This document shows positions 13,514 through 22,106 of a stretch of DNA of 26,348 nucleotides, piece by piece. The position numbers were made by a program, and so were the translations under genes. The stretch comes from an uncultured Eubacteriales bacterium (GTDB lineage Bacteria > Bacillota > Clostridia > Oscillospirales > Oscillospiraceae). Location: contig URCB01000022.1 in assembly GCA_900546255.1 (NCBI GenBank), positions 1-26,348 on the forward strand, written 5' to 3'. The first letter of the stretch is position 1, and each line of letters starts with the position of its first letter. Under the pieces are notes generated by a model, which was not told the origin of the DNA, searched no databases, and saw only the letters and a list, made by a program, of their open reading frames with translations.

Positions 13514-14455
13514 TCACTCCAGGCCCTGGGGCGGGTCCTGTTCCTCCTGCTGGGGCGTGGCCTCCCCCTGCCGGGCCCGGGCGGCCTCCTGGAGGAAAAG
13601 CATCCCGCCCAGGGAGGTGTAGGGCGTGACGAAGATGTCCATGGCCCCATAGGTCACCTGGGAGACCAGGAACCACAGGATATAGCTCAGCCGGAACCCA
13701 AAGAAGGCGCCCCGGAATCCCTTAGCACTGTCCAGCCCCCGGCGGAAGACCTGGCCCAGGGAGTATTCCGGGTGGGCGCACAGGCAGTACCGCACCGGCA
13801 AAAAGATGCTGTGCAGCCAGAAGGTGAACACCAGGGCGGCAATGGCCAGCACCGTGGCCCCTATCTGGAGGAGAGAGCTGGTGGTGGTATAGGCCGCCAT
13901 GGAGGGGGTGGTGGTGTAGAACAGGTAGAAGAGGTACAGGCTGGGCACGGTGGCCAGGATGCCCGCCAGGCGCACCCCGGCGCCCAAGAGCAGCTCCACC
14001 ACAACAGCTTTGCCGAACTTGCCGCCCTGGCGGAACCACCGCAGCACCGGGCGCACCCCGGCCTCGCCGCTGCCCCGGAGCATGCTCCAGTACTGCTCCA
14101 TCACCCCCAGGCGGATGGGGGCCAGAATGAGCAGAACCACCACGCTGAACACCACGAAGCGGATCAGCTGGGCATAGGTGACGGGGATGGCCAGCACCAT
14201 CTGGGTCAAGTCCATCCGGAAGAGGATGCTGAAGCCTTCGCTGTTGAAGTAAATGCCGCTCACCGTGTCCCCATACTGGGCTAGGCTGGCCACGCCGTAG
14301 GTCAGCGTGGCCCCCAAGAGGTACCGCAGGCCCACAAAGGCCACCTGAAGGCCCACCAGCAGCAGGGTGACCCGCATACAGATGGGGTGGAACATCAGGC
14401 GTTTGGCCAGCATCTTCAGCTCCCGGCGGGAGAAGGCAAGTCGTTGTTTGCGCAT
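13514..14455 (-). CDS. DUF975-family membrane protein
   Basis: A 313-residue polytopic membrane protein with about six hydrophobic segments. The C-terminal half shows the DUF975 pattern: LPVRYCLCAHPEYSLGQVFRRGLDSAKGFRGAFF (loop after a helix), then GFRLSYILWFLVSQVTYG and a final segment ending in a polar tail (QGEATPQQEEQDPPQGLE). The N-terminus is basic (MRKQRLAFSRREL). Function of the family is unknown. GAAAGGAC precedes the ATG, which lies 22 bp after the VanW-family gene, so the two form an operon transcribed from the promoter at 16267-16295. I see no clear terminator after it. Confidence 0.75.
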   Translation of the reverse strand: MRKQRLAFSRRELKMLAKRLMFHPICMRVTLLLVGLQVAFVGLRYLLGATLTYGVASLAQYGDTVSGIYFNSEGFSILFRMDLTQMVLAIPVTYAQLIRFVVFSVVVLLILAPIRLGVMEQYWSMLRGSGEAGVRPVLRWFRQGGKFGKAVVVELLLGAGVRLAGILATVPSLYLFYLFYTTTPSMAAYTTTSSLLQIGATVLAIAALVFTFWLHSIFLPVRYCLCAHPEYSLGQVFRRGLDSAKGFRGAFFGFRLSYILWFLVSQVTYGAMDIFVTPYTSLGGMLFLQEAARARQGEATPQQEEQDPPQGLE

Positions 14456-14477
14456 GTCAGGGTCCTTTCTGCATGGG

Positions 14478-16133
14478 TTACAGGCCGTATTGGGCCGCGT
14501 CGTCGGGGCTCACCAGGATCACCTGGTCCCGGGGGCGGTAGACGCTGGTGCTCTCCAGCTTGGTGTCTTTCAAGGCGCCGTTCTCGTAGAGGTTGCGGTA
14601 GACCTTCACGGTGTAGCCGGTGTAGGGGGTGGTCTTCACCTTGGTGGTGCCGGCGGGAAGGCTCTCATCCACCTGGTAGACGGTTTTGTAGGGGGTGGTG
14701 CCCACAACTTGGTTGGTCATCTCCACGGTGATGTTGTCGCTCTTGGTGCCCAGGATGTTCACCGTCAGGGTCCGGCCGGAGACCGAGGCCACCACCTTCA
14801 AGGGGAAGGGGGTGTCGTTCTGGAAGCGGAAGTCCTTGGCGCCGTAGTACACCGTAGCGTCCATCCCGTCGGGAACGTAGCGGGTGATGTACCCGTGGGG
14901 GTAGCGCTCCACGATCTTCAGGTTGGCCCGCAGGGCGGCCAGGTACACGGTGGAGGAGCCTTGGCACACCCCGCCGCCGGTCTCCTGGACGGTCTCGCCC
15001 CCCACGTAGGCGGGGGCGGGCAGGAAGCCCCGGGCCGCCGACCGGCTGCCCACGATGCCGTTGTAGGAGAAGGTCTCCCCCGGCATCAGGACGGTGCCGT
15101 TAAAGTACCGGGCGGCCAGGCGGATGTTCTCCACCCGGTTGGTGCTGCCGGAGATGTTGGTGGAGCAGCTGCCCAGCACATCCTGGTAGAGCTTGGGGGT
15201 GAGGTCATCCACGGTGGTGGTGGGCTGGGTGATGTCCAGGGGGAAGTCCTGGGTGGCCCCCCAGTCCAGGCCGTCATAGGCCGTCTGGGCGGCGGCAGCA
15301 TCGAAGGAGATGCCGGGGTGGTCGGTCTGGAAAATCTTAGCAGCCTTGTCAAAGGCGGCATTCTGCACCGGGGTCTCCACCTGGGACAGGATGTCAGCCA
15401 GGTCCAGCTCCCCAGGGAGGGTCTGCTGGAGGGTGACGGTAAACTGGGGCTGGGCCTCCTCCGTCAGTTCCACCATGTCGCTGCGGCCCAGGGTGTCCAA
15501 AATCTGTCCCTGGAGGGCCTCCCGGTCCAGCCGGCTGCCCGGGGTGCCCCGGGTGAGGTGGAGGGTGGTGTCGTCGGTCTCCCAGGTGGGCTCCACCGGG
15601 TCCCGGGCCAGGTCGGCTTCCACCTGGTCCAGGATGCTGTCCAGGCTTTCCCCGCCCTGGTAGGCGGGCAGAACCTCCTCCCCGCTGAGCAGGCAGCGGA
15701 GGTAGATCCCTCCCCGCAGGGGGAAGGGATCGGCATGCCCCACCTGCCAGGCCCGCTGGGTGGAGGCCACGCTGTCCGGTGTGACGCTGGCCAGGGGGAC
15801 CTGGTAGGTCTTGGACTCCCCTTCCACCGTCTGGGCGGTGAACACCACGCCTTGATTCTCCCCAGCGTCCCCGGCGGGGCGGCCTGGGCCGCCGGCCTCC
15901 TCCAGGGCAGCTTGGGCTGCCTCCTGGGTCAGGCCGCCTAGGTTCACGCCGTTGACGGTGACGTTGGGATAGATGGTCTCCCGCCCTGCCCCGGCGCACA
16001 GGGCGGTATAGCCGATCACCAGCACCGCCGCTGCCAGGCAGCACAAGAGGATCCGTTTCTTCCGGGGAGAGGAGGGCACTGCGCCCTCGCCCTGGTTGGG
16101 TGTCCGTTGGTCTTTCTTTTCCATGGGTTCCAT
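14478..16133 (-). CDS. VanW-family cell-wall-associated protein
   Basis: A 551-residue single-pass protein: cytosolic tail 1-26, membrane helix about 27-48 (RILLCCLAAAVLVIGYTAL), two extracellular YoaR-like putative peptidoglycan-binding segments (about 50-300, including VTVNGVNLGGLTQEEA-type and RLDREALQ stretches), the VanW domain (about 325-455: NRVENIRLAARYFNGT, PGETFSYNGIVG, GGGVCQGSSTVYLAAL, YPHGYITRYVPDGMDATVYYG), and a G5-like C-terminal region. Role is unproven; these proteins act at the wall in spore formers and are common in Clostridia, and vancomycin resistance is not implied. I chose ATG at 16133 (MEPMEKK) because GAAAGGGG precedes it; the frame is open 51 bases further without a ribosome site. 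Confidence 0.85.
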   Translation of the reverse strand: MEPMEKKDQRTPNQGEGAVPSSPRKKRILLCCLAAAVLVIGYTALCAGAGRETIYPNVTVNGVNLGGLTQEAAQAALEEAGGPGRPAGDAGENQGVVFTAQTVEGESKTYQVPLASVTPDSVASTQRAWQVGHADPFPLRGGIYLRCLLSGEEVLPAYQGGESLDSILDQVEADLARDPVEPTWETDDTTLHLTRGTPGSRLDREALQGQILDTLGRSDMVELTEEAQPQFTVTLQQTLPGELDLADILSQVETPVQNAAFDKAAKIFQTDHPGISFDAAAAQTAYDGLDWGATQDFPLDITQPTTTVDDLTPKLYQDVLGSCSTNISGSTNRVENIRLAARYFNGTVLMPGETFSYNGIVGSRSAARGFLPAPAYVGGETVQETGGGVCQGSSTVYLAALRANLKIVERYPHGYITRYVPDGMDATVYYGAKDFRFQNDTPFPLKVVASVSGRTLTVNILGTKSDNITVEMTNQVVGTTPYKTVYQVDESLPAGTTKVKTTPYTGYTVKVYRNLYENGALKDTKLESTSVYRPRDQVILVSPDDAAQYGL

Positions 16134-16266
16134 GGGAACGCCCCTTTCCGGCCCTGGTGGGCCGTGGTTCGGTATTTTCATCATGCTGCCGCGCCGCCCA
16201 ACAGCCGTCGCCGGGCGGGGCTGTCCGAAAAACCGGCAGCCTTCGACAGGGATATGGTTAGGTTAT

Positions 16267-16295
16267 ATTATATGGAATTCCCTCGGAAAAATCAA
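16267..16295 (-). promoter_or_regulatory. Promoter of the VanW-DUF975 operon
   Basis: Minus strand: TTGATT (16295-16290), 17 bp, TATAAT (16272-16267), about 135 bp before the VanW start. This is a near-consensus housekeeping promoter. Confidence 0.75.
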
Positions 16296-16303
16296 CACGG
16301 GAC

Positions 16304-16331
16304 GGCGGGTTATTTCCTCCCGCCCTTTTTT
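16304..16331 (+). terminator. Terminator-like hairpin in the vanW/EFR1 intergenic region
   Basis: GGCGGG (16304-16309) pairs with CCCGCC (16319-16324), followed by a C and a T6 run. On the plus strand it lies upstream of the EFR1 promoter, so it may block antisense read-through from the left. Confidence 0.5.
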
Positions 16332-16341
16332 CGTTCCCATA

Positions 16342-16369
16342 TTTACTTTTTTCGGGAAAGCTTTATAAT
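16342..16369 (+). promoter_or_regulatory. Promoter candidate for the EFR1-type gene
   Basis: TATAAT at 16364-16369, with a poor -35 (TTTACT, 16342-16347, 16-bp spacer). It lies 50 bp before the ATG. Confidence 0.5.
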
Positions 16370-16418
16370 GAAGGTATCCCATTCCCGCGTCATTTTTTTG
16401 AAAGGGGGACCTTCCCAA

Positions 16419-17246
16419 ATGAAGATCAACACCGTGTGGGCGGCCTATTTCAGCGCCACCGACACCACCAAAACCGTGGTCACCCAGATCGCCAAGGAGC
16501 TGGCCCGCCACACCGGCCGGCCCCTGGAGACCTTCGACTTCACCCTGCCCCAGACCCGCAAGACCCCCAAAGCCTTCGGCCCCGGGGACCTGGTGGTCTT
16601 CGGCACCCCGGTGTACGCCGGCCGGGTGCCCAACCTGCTGATCAAGTACGTGGCCTCGGTCCAGGGCAACGGCGCCCTGGCGGTGCCGGTGGTGTGTTAT
16701 GGCAACCGCCACTATGACGATGCCCTGATGGAGCTGCGCAACACCCTCCGGGACGGGGGGTTCCATCCCGTGGCCGGGGCGGCCTTCTCCTGCCAGCACG
16801 CCTTCTCCCCGAGCCAGAACGCCGGCCGGCCGGACATCAGCGACCTGACCATCGCCGCAGGCTTCGCCTACGACGTGTTCCAGAAGGTGGAGGGCCTCAC
16901 TGACCCCGCCGCCACCGTCCCCGTGGCCGTGCCCGGCAACGACCCCGTGGGCCCCTACTACACCCCCCGGGACCGCCACGGCAACCCCATCAACATCCTC
17001 CCGGTCAAGCCCAAGACCAGCGACGCCTGCACCCAGTGCGGTCTGTGCGCCCAGCAATGTCCCCTGGGGGCCATCGATGCGGAGGATGCCCACCAGGTCC
17101 CCGGCAAGTGCATGAAGTGCAACCGCTGCGTGAAGCACTGCCCCGTGGGCGCCAAGTACTTTGACGACCCCAACTACCTCTACCACAAAAGCGAGCTGGA
17201 GGACCTGTACTCCTGGCCCCGGAAAACGCCGGAGCTGTTCCTGTAA
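16419..17246 (+). CDS. EFR1-type flavodoxin-like/ferredoxin fusion protein
   Basis: A 275-residue cytosolic redox protein. The N-terminal flavodoxin-like domain (about 1-160) has the FMN phosphate-loop region AAYFSATDTTKTV (residues 8-20) and LVVFGTPVYAGRVP. The C-terminal domain has two CxxCxxCxxxCP cluster motifs, Cys204/207/210/214 and Cys231/234/237/241, for two [4Fe-4S] clusters. This is the EFR1 arrangement, common in Clostridia; electron donor and acceptor are not known. ATG at 16419 follows GAAAGGGGGA; the frame is open to 16107 but that part overlaps the divergent promoter. It is transcribed alone and ends in a bidirectional terminator. Confidence 0.88.
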   Translation: MKINTVWAAYFSATDTTKTVVTQIAKELARHTGRPLETFDFTLPQTRKTPKAFGPGDLVVFGTPVYAGRVPNLLIKYVASVQGNGALAVPVVCYGNRHYDDALMELRNTLRDGGFHPVAGAAFSCQHAFSPSQNAGRPDISDLTIAAGFAYDVFQKVEGLTDPAATVPVAVPGNDPVGPYYTPRDRHGNPINILPVKPKTSDACTQCGLCAQQCPLGAIDAEDAHQVPGKCMKCNRCVKHCPVGAKYFDDPNYLYHKSELEDLYSWPRKTPELFL

Positions 17247-17264
17247 CCCCATCCCCAACCGCGC

Positions 17265-17307
17265 AAAACGAAACGGAGAGAGCCCATGGCTCTCTCCGTT
17301 TCGTTTT
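17265..17307. terminator. Strong bidirectional terminator between convergent genes
   Basis: A 20-bp perfect stem (17265-17284 with 17288-17307) and 3-nt loop, beginning with AAAA and ending with TTTT, so it works on both strands. It separates the EFR1-type gene from the convergent SLH protein gene. Confidence 0.93.
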
Positions 17308-17319
17308 CCTGGGTAGGGG

Positions 17320-20300
17320 TTACTCCGCCACGGTCTGGCAGAACCGCATGAGTACCGCGGCGATCTGGGCCCGGGTGGCAGTGCCCTGGGGCCGCAGACT
17401 GTCGTCCTCAAAGCCCAGCACCAGGCCCTGGGCGTTGGCCCAGGACAGGGCCTCCTGGGCATAGGTGCTGATGGTGCCGGCATCCACAAAGCCGGACAGG
17501 TCGGCCCGCTGGCTGACGTCGTAGCCCTGGTAGGTCGCATACCGGTACAGGATCACCGCCAGCTGCTCCCGGGTGATGTCGTCCCCGGGGACAAACTGGG
17601 TGTCGCTGACGCCGTTGACGATGCCGTTCTGGGCGGCCCAGGCCACGGCGTCGGTGTACCAGATGCCGGTTTCCACATCCGAGAACCCGCTGTCCCCGCT
17701 GGGCGCCGGCTGGCCGGCCAGGCGGTAGAGGATGGTCACCAGCTGGGCCCGGGTGGTCTCGCTGTTGGGGGCGAACAGGCCCGTCCCCACCCCGTCCATG
17801 AGGCCGTTCTCATAGGCGTAGGTCACTGCGTCATAGAACCAATCGCTCTCGGTCACGTCGGAGAAGGGGAGGTCCGTGGCCTCGCCCTGGAGGAAGGTGA
17901 CCTCCACCGTCACCTGGCCGTCGGGCATGACGAAGGTGTAGGTGCCGTCGGCCTGCTGGTCCACAGCCACGGCCTGGCCGAAGCGGTCGGTGACCGACAC
18001 GGTGCCCACCTGGTACCCCGCATCGGGGACGGGGGTGATGGTCACGGTGGTGCCCGCCTTGGCGGCGGTGGGGTTCACCGTCACGGTGCCGTTCTCTGTG
18101 TCTCCGATGGTGATTTTATAGTTGGGGTTGGCGGGGGGAAGGTAGGCCCACTGGGCATAGAGGATCTGGTCCCCCGTCACCGGCTGGCTAAAGTCCCAGC
18201 GCGCCCCGCCGGTGGCCGCCGTATACCAGCCCAGGAAGCGGTAGCCGGTGCGGGTGGGGTCGTCCGGCTGGGAGACAGGCTCGCCCACCGTGATGTCCTG
18301 GCTGGGCACCTGGCTGCCGCCCTGGCTGTCGAAGGTGACGGTCACGGTGTACTTCACTTCCCCGCCGGGCTGGAGGGTGCCGCCCTCGGGCGGGATGGTG
18401 ACGCGCTCCCCGTCGCTGTCGGTCACGGTGGAGCCGCCGGGGATGGTGACGGAGCCGTCCTCGTTGGGTGTGACGGGCTGACCGCTGGGCGGGGTGATGG
18501 TAGTCGTGCCGTCGCCGGTGTCTATGACAACGCTGCCGCCTTCATCCGGCGTAATTGCGCCGGTGCCGGGGTCGACCGTGCCGCCGCCGGGGGTTGTGAT
18601 TGTCGTGGTATCGTCGCCGCTGCCGATGGTGGCGCTGCCGTCCTCGGGCAGGGTTACGCCGCCGTCCGTGCCGACGGTCGCGCCGCCCTCGCCAACGGTG
18701 ATGCTCGGGCCGTCGCCGGTGGTCACGGTGGAGCCGCCGGGGACGTTTACAGTGCCATCACCGGTGTTGACGGTTACGTTGTCGTCAGGTGTGATAACCG
18801 TTGCTGAACCGCCATTACCCGGGGTGATGGTTATTTTGCCCTCGTCCTTAGTAATTTCAGTGTTGGTGTCGTCCTCCGTGGTGATGGTCTCGCCATCGGC
18901 GAGGGTATCTCCACCCTCTGCGCCCAACGTAACGATGCTTGTGCCGGTGCTGGCCGGGGATGCCTCATAGTCATCGGTTTCAGCATAGCGGGCGTAGAAG
19001 GTATAGGTCGTGCCGGGCTGCAGGTCAATGAATTCCGTGCTTTCCTGCCAGTGATAGTCTGAAGAATCTCCAGCCGTAGTATAGCCATACTGGACAGCGC
19101 CTTGCCTGATGGGGCTTTCAATATAGTTCAGTATAACACTGGTGGTTGTGCGGCTGACCATAGTGGGCGCTGTGGGGGCAGCAGTCTGGTTGGATTTGGT
19201 GGTGACTTGGGTGCTGGCCGACCCGCTGGCAAAGGCGGGATTTTCGCCCTCCGTCACCGCGGGATAGCGGGCATAGATGGTGTACTCCGTTCCGGAGATC
19301 AGGCCATCAAAGGTCAAGCTGCCGGTATCAGAAGTCTGCCATTCTCCATTACCTCCCAGCCGGTATTGAACGCCGTCAAGGGCGGTAATCGTGATGCTGT
19401 CATCTGTCCGGTCGGTCGTCGTGGGTGCGGCGGGGGCCGCACGCCGGGCCGGGATGGTCAGGCCCGCTGTGGGGGCGCTGGCGTAGTTGAGATCCGTGGC
19501 CGCTGTGCGGAAATAAACCGTCATTTCGTTGCCCCTCCAGCCAATGTTCGCCAGGGACATATCTGCGGTGCACTTCACCCATTCGCCGGTGTTGCCCTCG
19601 CGGTACTCCATGCCCGCCGTATTGCCGGACAGGGCCTCGCCCTCATAGTTGATGGTGGGGGCAGTTGGCGTACTGGCCCGTGCCGGGGCGGTGAGGGTCT
19701 GGACGGCGCTCTTAAAGGAGCTGTCCGTAGCCGCCTGATAGATGTAGATGGAGTTGCCCGGCTCAATTTTGACAAGGGAGCCGTCACCCTGCGTCCATGT
19801 GTTGGAATAGTCCTCGCTGGTGGTGTTGTAGGAATAGCCACTTGGGATGGTTACGCCCTCGGCCTCATTGTCAATAGCCAGTATGGGAGCGGCGGGCCGG
19901 GCCTCGACGTTCACGGTCAGAGGTTCACTGGCCGGAGCGCCGTCCATGGCCGCCGCGTGACGCACTTGGAAAGTACCGCCGGGGGTGATGGAAAGGGCGG
20001 TGCCGCTGGCCGTCCAGCCATCGCTTTCGGTGGGCCGCACCTCATAATTGCTTGCCGCCGTTACGGTTTCATTGGCATAATTGATGGTGTAGCCTTCGTT
20101 TTCACCGGGGGCAGAGTAGGCGGTGTAGACTTCCACCCCAGTGCTTACCACTGGCTCATAAAAACCGTTTCCAGAGTAGCGGACATAGATAGTATGTTTC
20201 GTCGCGGGGGCCAAACCGCTGAATGTGGAGCTGCTGCTCCAGCGTTCCGCTGGTATTTCCTTTTCGTTTTCAGTCGTATAGCCGTACTGCACATTGCCGA

Positions 20301-21882
20301 TGGCACCGTCAGGCTTGGTAACGGCCTCGATTGTCAGGGTCGTATCCGTCACCTGGCTTGCGCTGGCGGTAGGTTTACCAACGTTCTGCTCAAACTTCGG
20401 GATAATACTGCCCGTTCCCGTGATGGAGCCTTGGATGGTCATCGTTCCGTTGTTTATAATTTCACCATCCACGGTCAAGGTCACATCCGTCGGGATGGTC
20501 AGCGTCTTGCCCTTCTCGATGGTCAGAGTATAGCCCTCGGGGATTTCCAGGTCATCCACGATTTCAAAGGAATCGCTACCGTAGATTTTACCCTCGCCTT
20601 GGGTTTTGGTGATAATCAGGCCGCTCCAGCCAGTGGTATTATCGTTGCCGCTAATGCTGCTGGCAATAATAACCGCATTGCCGTTATTGCCGGTGGAGAA
20701 AGTACCGCCAATGCCCGCATCATGTTCTCCTGTGGCCGTTACGACGCCGCCATTGACCGCGACCGCACAATCACCAGTAGCGGTTCCACTGTATCCATCC
20801 TCTCCACTGCCGATTCCTGTCCACCCGCCGTGTGCGTCCACGACGCCGCCATTGATCGTGATGGAACCGCCTGCCCCTTTAAAGCCTCCACCAATACCAG
20901 CGCTATAAAAACTTCTTTGACTGCCGTTCGCGGTGACATGACCGCCGTTAATGGTAATGGTGCCGCCGCTTGTGCCTTCACGGCGGCCACCAATGCCCGC
21001 GCCGCCGCTGCCGCCGGTGGCCGTTACCGTGCCGCCGTTGATGGTAATGTTACCGCCATCGCCGCCGATGCCCGCAGCGTTTGTTCCGCCAGTAGCCGTT
21101 ACCGTGCCGCCGTTGATGGTGATAGTGCCGCCTGCGCCGCCAGAAGAACTTCCGCCAATGCCTGCGCTGCTGTAGCCACCGGTGGCCTTCACCATGCCGC
21201 CGTTGATGGTGATAGTGCCGCTCGTGCAGTTAGCGGAGTCGGCTCCATAGAACCATATTCCGCCGATGCCTGCTACGCTCACACTTCCCGTTGTGATCAG
21301 TTTGCCCATACCCTCCCCGGCGGACTGGGCATAGATGGTCAGCGAATTACCCTTGCTGACGTTGATGCCCTTTGTCGCATTTAGCGTGAACCCATCCTTG
21401 AGGATGAGATGCACGTCACCGGTGACGGTGACGCGCGTGTTGATAGTCACGTTACTGTTCACCACATACCAGTGCTCTTGACTGTCACTCGCGCCCCAGG
21501 CGGTATCAGTCTCCGTCACCACCGTGGCGCTGTCGCAGGTCTGCTTCGTTTGCTCCTTTGTTGGATCTATATAGGAAACCTTCTCCTGCGTTGATAGCAA
21601 GCTGATCCCGTCATTGGCCAGGGGCTGGGTCTTCGCTTCTCCGCTGCCCTGGGGCAGGGATTGGCCGCAGTCCTCCGGCGCTGCCCCTTCGGCGCCGCAG
21701 ACCGGGCAGGCTGTGTTCATGCCTCCCTCTGTACAGGGCGCCGTGCAGGTGCAGACGGCCTCCTCTGGGCCTGTTTCTCCCAAAGCGTCGGCCTCCGCCG
21801 CCAGCGCGCTCATCGGGAGCAGCGACAGGCACAGGGCCAGGGCCAGTAAGGTTGCTAACATGCGTCGTCTTCTAAGGGTCAT
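17320..21882 (-). CDS. Secreted SLH-anchored surface protein with Gly-rich repeats
   Basis: A 1520-residue exported protein. Signal peptide 1-28 (MTLRRRRMLATLLALALCL, cleavage near SALA). Then a Cys-rich stretch (44-72), a Gly-rich repeat region with TITINGG-V-ATGG-AGIGG units (about 222-395) likely to fold as a beta-helix, several Fn3-like modules of 70-85 residues (about 500-930, with YGYTT, TIYVRY/TFYARY strands), an acidic Gly/Thr/Asp repeat (about 950-1180), an InlB-type repeat (VTFDSQGGSQVPSQ to GWYTAATGG), a second beta domain, and three SLH domains (1338-1520) that hold it to the wall polymer. ATG at 21882 follows AAGGAG; the open frame continues to 22062 without a signal. It is an adhesin or S-layer-associated protein; ligand is unknown. 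Confidence 0.9.
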   Translation of the reverse strand: MTLRRRRMLATLLALALCLSLLPMSALAAEADALGETGPEEAVCTCTAPCTEGGMNTACPVCGAEGAAPEDCGQSLPQGSGEAKTQPLANDGISLLSTQEKVSYIDPTKEQTKQTCDSATVVTETDTAWGASDSQEHWYVVNSNVTINTRVTVTGDVHLILKDGFTLNATKGINVSKGNSLTIYAQSAGEGMGKLITTGSVSVAGIGGIWFYGADSANCTSGTITINGGMVKATGGYSSAGIGGSSSGGAGGTITINGGTVTATGGTNAAGIGGDGGNITINGGTVTATGGSGGAGIGGRREGTSGGTITINGGHVTANGSQRSFYSAGIGGGFKGAGGSITINGGVVDAHGGWTGIGSGEDGYSGTATGDCAVAVNGGVVTATGEHDAGIGGTFSTGNNGNAVIIASSISGNDNTTGWSGLIITKTQGEGKIYGSDSFEIVDDLEIPEGYTLTIEKGKTLTIPTDVTLTVDGEIINNGTMTIQGSITGTGSIIPKFEQNVGKPTASASQVTDTTLTIEAVTKPDGAIGNVQYGYTTENEKEIPAERWSSSSTFSGLAPATKHTIYVRYSGNGFYEPVVSTGVEVYTAYSAPGENEGYTINYANETVTAASNYEVRPTESDGWTASGTALSITPGGTFQVRHAAAMDGAPASEPLTVNVEARPAAPILAIDNEAEGVTIPSGYSYNTTSEDYSNTWTQGDGSLVKIEPGNSIYIYQAATDSSFKSAVQTLTAPARASTPTAPTINYEGEALSGNTAGMEYREGNTGEWVKCTADMSLANIGWRGNEMTVYFRTAATDLNYASAPTAGLTIPARRAAPAAPTTTDRTDDSITITALDGVQYRLGGNGEWQTSDTGSLTFDGLISGTEYTIYARYPAVTEGENPAFASGSASTQVTTKSNQTAAPTAPTMVSRTTTSVILNYIESPIRQGAVQYGYTTAGDSSDYHWQESTEFIDLQPGTTYTFYARYAETDDYEASPASTGTSIVTLGAEGGDTLADGETITTEDDTNTEITKDEGKITITPGNGGSATVITPDDNVTVNTGDGTVNVPGGSTVTTGDGPSITVGEGGATVGTDGGVTLPEDGSATIGSGDDTTTITTPGGGTVDPGTGAITPDEGGSVVIDTGDGTTTITPPSGQPVTPNEDGSVTIPGGSTVTDSDGERVTIPPEGGTLQPGGEVKYTVTVTFDSQGGSQVPSQDITVGEPVSQPDDPTRTGYRFLGWYTAATGGARWDFSQPVTGDQILYAQWAYLPPANPNYKITIGDTENGTVTVNPTAAKAGTTVTITPVPDAGYQVGTVSVTDRFGQAVAVDQQADGTYTFVMPDGQVTVEVTFLQGEATDLPFSDVTESDWFYDAVTYAYENGLMDGVGTGLFAPNSETTRAQLVTILYRLAGQPAPSGDSGFSDVETGIWYTDAVAWAAQNGIVNGVSDTQFVPGDDITREQLAVILYRYATYQGYDVSQRADLSGFVDAGTISTYAQEALSWANAQGLVLGFEDDSLRPQGTATRAQIAAVLMRFCQTVAE
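20698..21219 (-). repeat. In-gene tandem repeat encoding TITINGG...AGIGG units
   Basis: About six imperfect units of 20-33 codons, each with TITINGG, a V-ATGG turn and AGIGG. At DNA level the units share runs such as the complement of ATTACCATCAACGG, so slippage or recombination could change copy number. Confidence 0.8.
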
Positions 21883-21915
21883 AGGGTTCTCCTTCCTAGC
21901 CCAGGCAGAGTGTCT

Positions 21916-21958
21916 TTTTCCGTTGGAATCTCCAACGGAAAAGAGGCATATGCCTCTT
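21916..21958. promoter_or_regulatory. Paired inverted repeats in the SLH gene leader
   Basis: TTTTCCGTTGGA (21916-21927) is a perfect inverted copy of 21931-21942, and AAGAGGCAT-ATGCCTCTT (21941-21958) is a perfect 18-bp palindrome that overlaps it by two bases. Both lie in the leader 34-76 bp upstream of the start codon. They could be protein-binding sites or RNA hairpins; no downstream T tract marks a standard terminator. Confidence 0.5.
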
Positions 21959-21988
21959 TGGCTGCATGGGGTTGTTTCTCCGCTCTCC

Positions 21989-22017
21989 AGTCTACTGGAG
22001 TTTTGGGGTTCTTGCAA
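21989..22017 (-). promoter_or_regulatory. Promoter candidate for the SLH protein gene
   Basis: Minus strand: TTGCAA (22017-22012), 17 bp, TAGACT (21994-21989); each box matches consensus at 4 of 6. It sits between the preceding terminator and the leader repeats. Confidence 0.35.
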
Positions 22018-22061
22018 GGTGTGTTTCCCCTTCCCAGGGGGAAATGGGACAAAAAGTTGCA

Positions 22062-22097
22062 CAAAAATGCCCCGGGCGGCTGAACGCCACCCGGGGC
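22062..22097 (-). terminator. Terminator of the murB operon
   Basis: On the minus strand GCCCCGGGTGGC pairs with GCCGCCCGGGGC (12-nt arms, one wobble) across a 5-nt loop, followed by ATTTTT. It starts 10 nt after the stop of the 195-residue gene. Confidence 0.9.
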
Positions 22098-22106
22098 TGG
22101 CGAGTT

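Noticed and set aside
14367..15941. A 524-codon plus-strand frame opposite the VanW gene
   Set aside because: Shadow of the GC-rich VanW coding sequence; Gly/Leu/Gln/His-rich with no recognisable motif.
14478..16133. Vancomycin-resistance gene
   Set aside because: VanW-family proteins are widespread cell-wall proteins; no vanA/B ligase, vanH, vanX or sensor genes are nearby.
16263..17540. A 425-codon minus-strand frame opposite the EFR1-type gene
   Set aside because: Crosses the strong bidirectional terminator and opposes a gene with two clear iron-sulfur motifs.
19102..21384. A 760-codon plus-strand reading frame opposite the SLH protein gene
   Set aside because: It is antisense to a gene with clear domains and signals, has no plausible ribosome site, and reads as low-complexity Gly/Ala/Asp/Arg sequence; it exists because stops are rare opposite this Gly/Thr-rich code.
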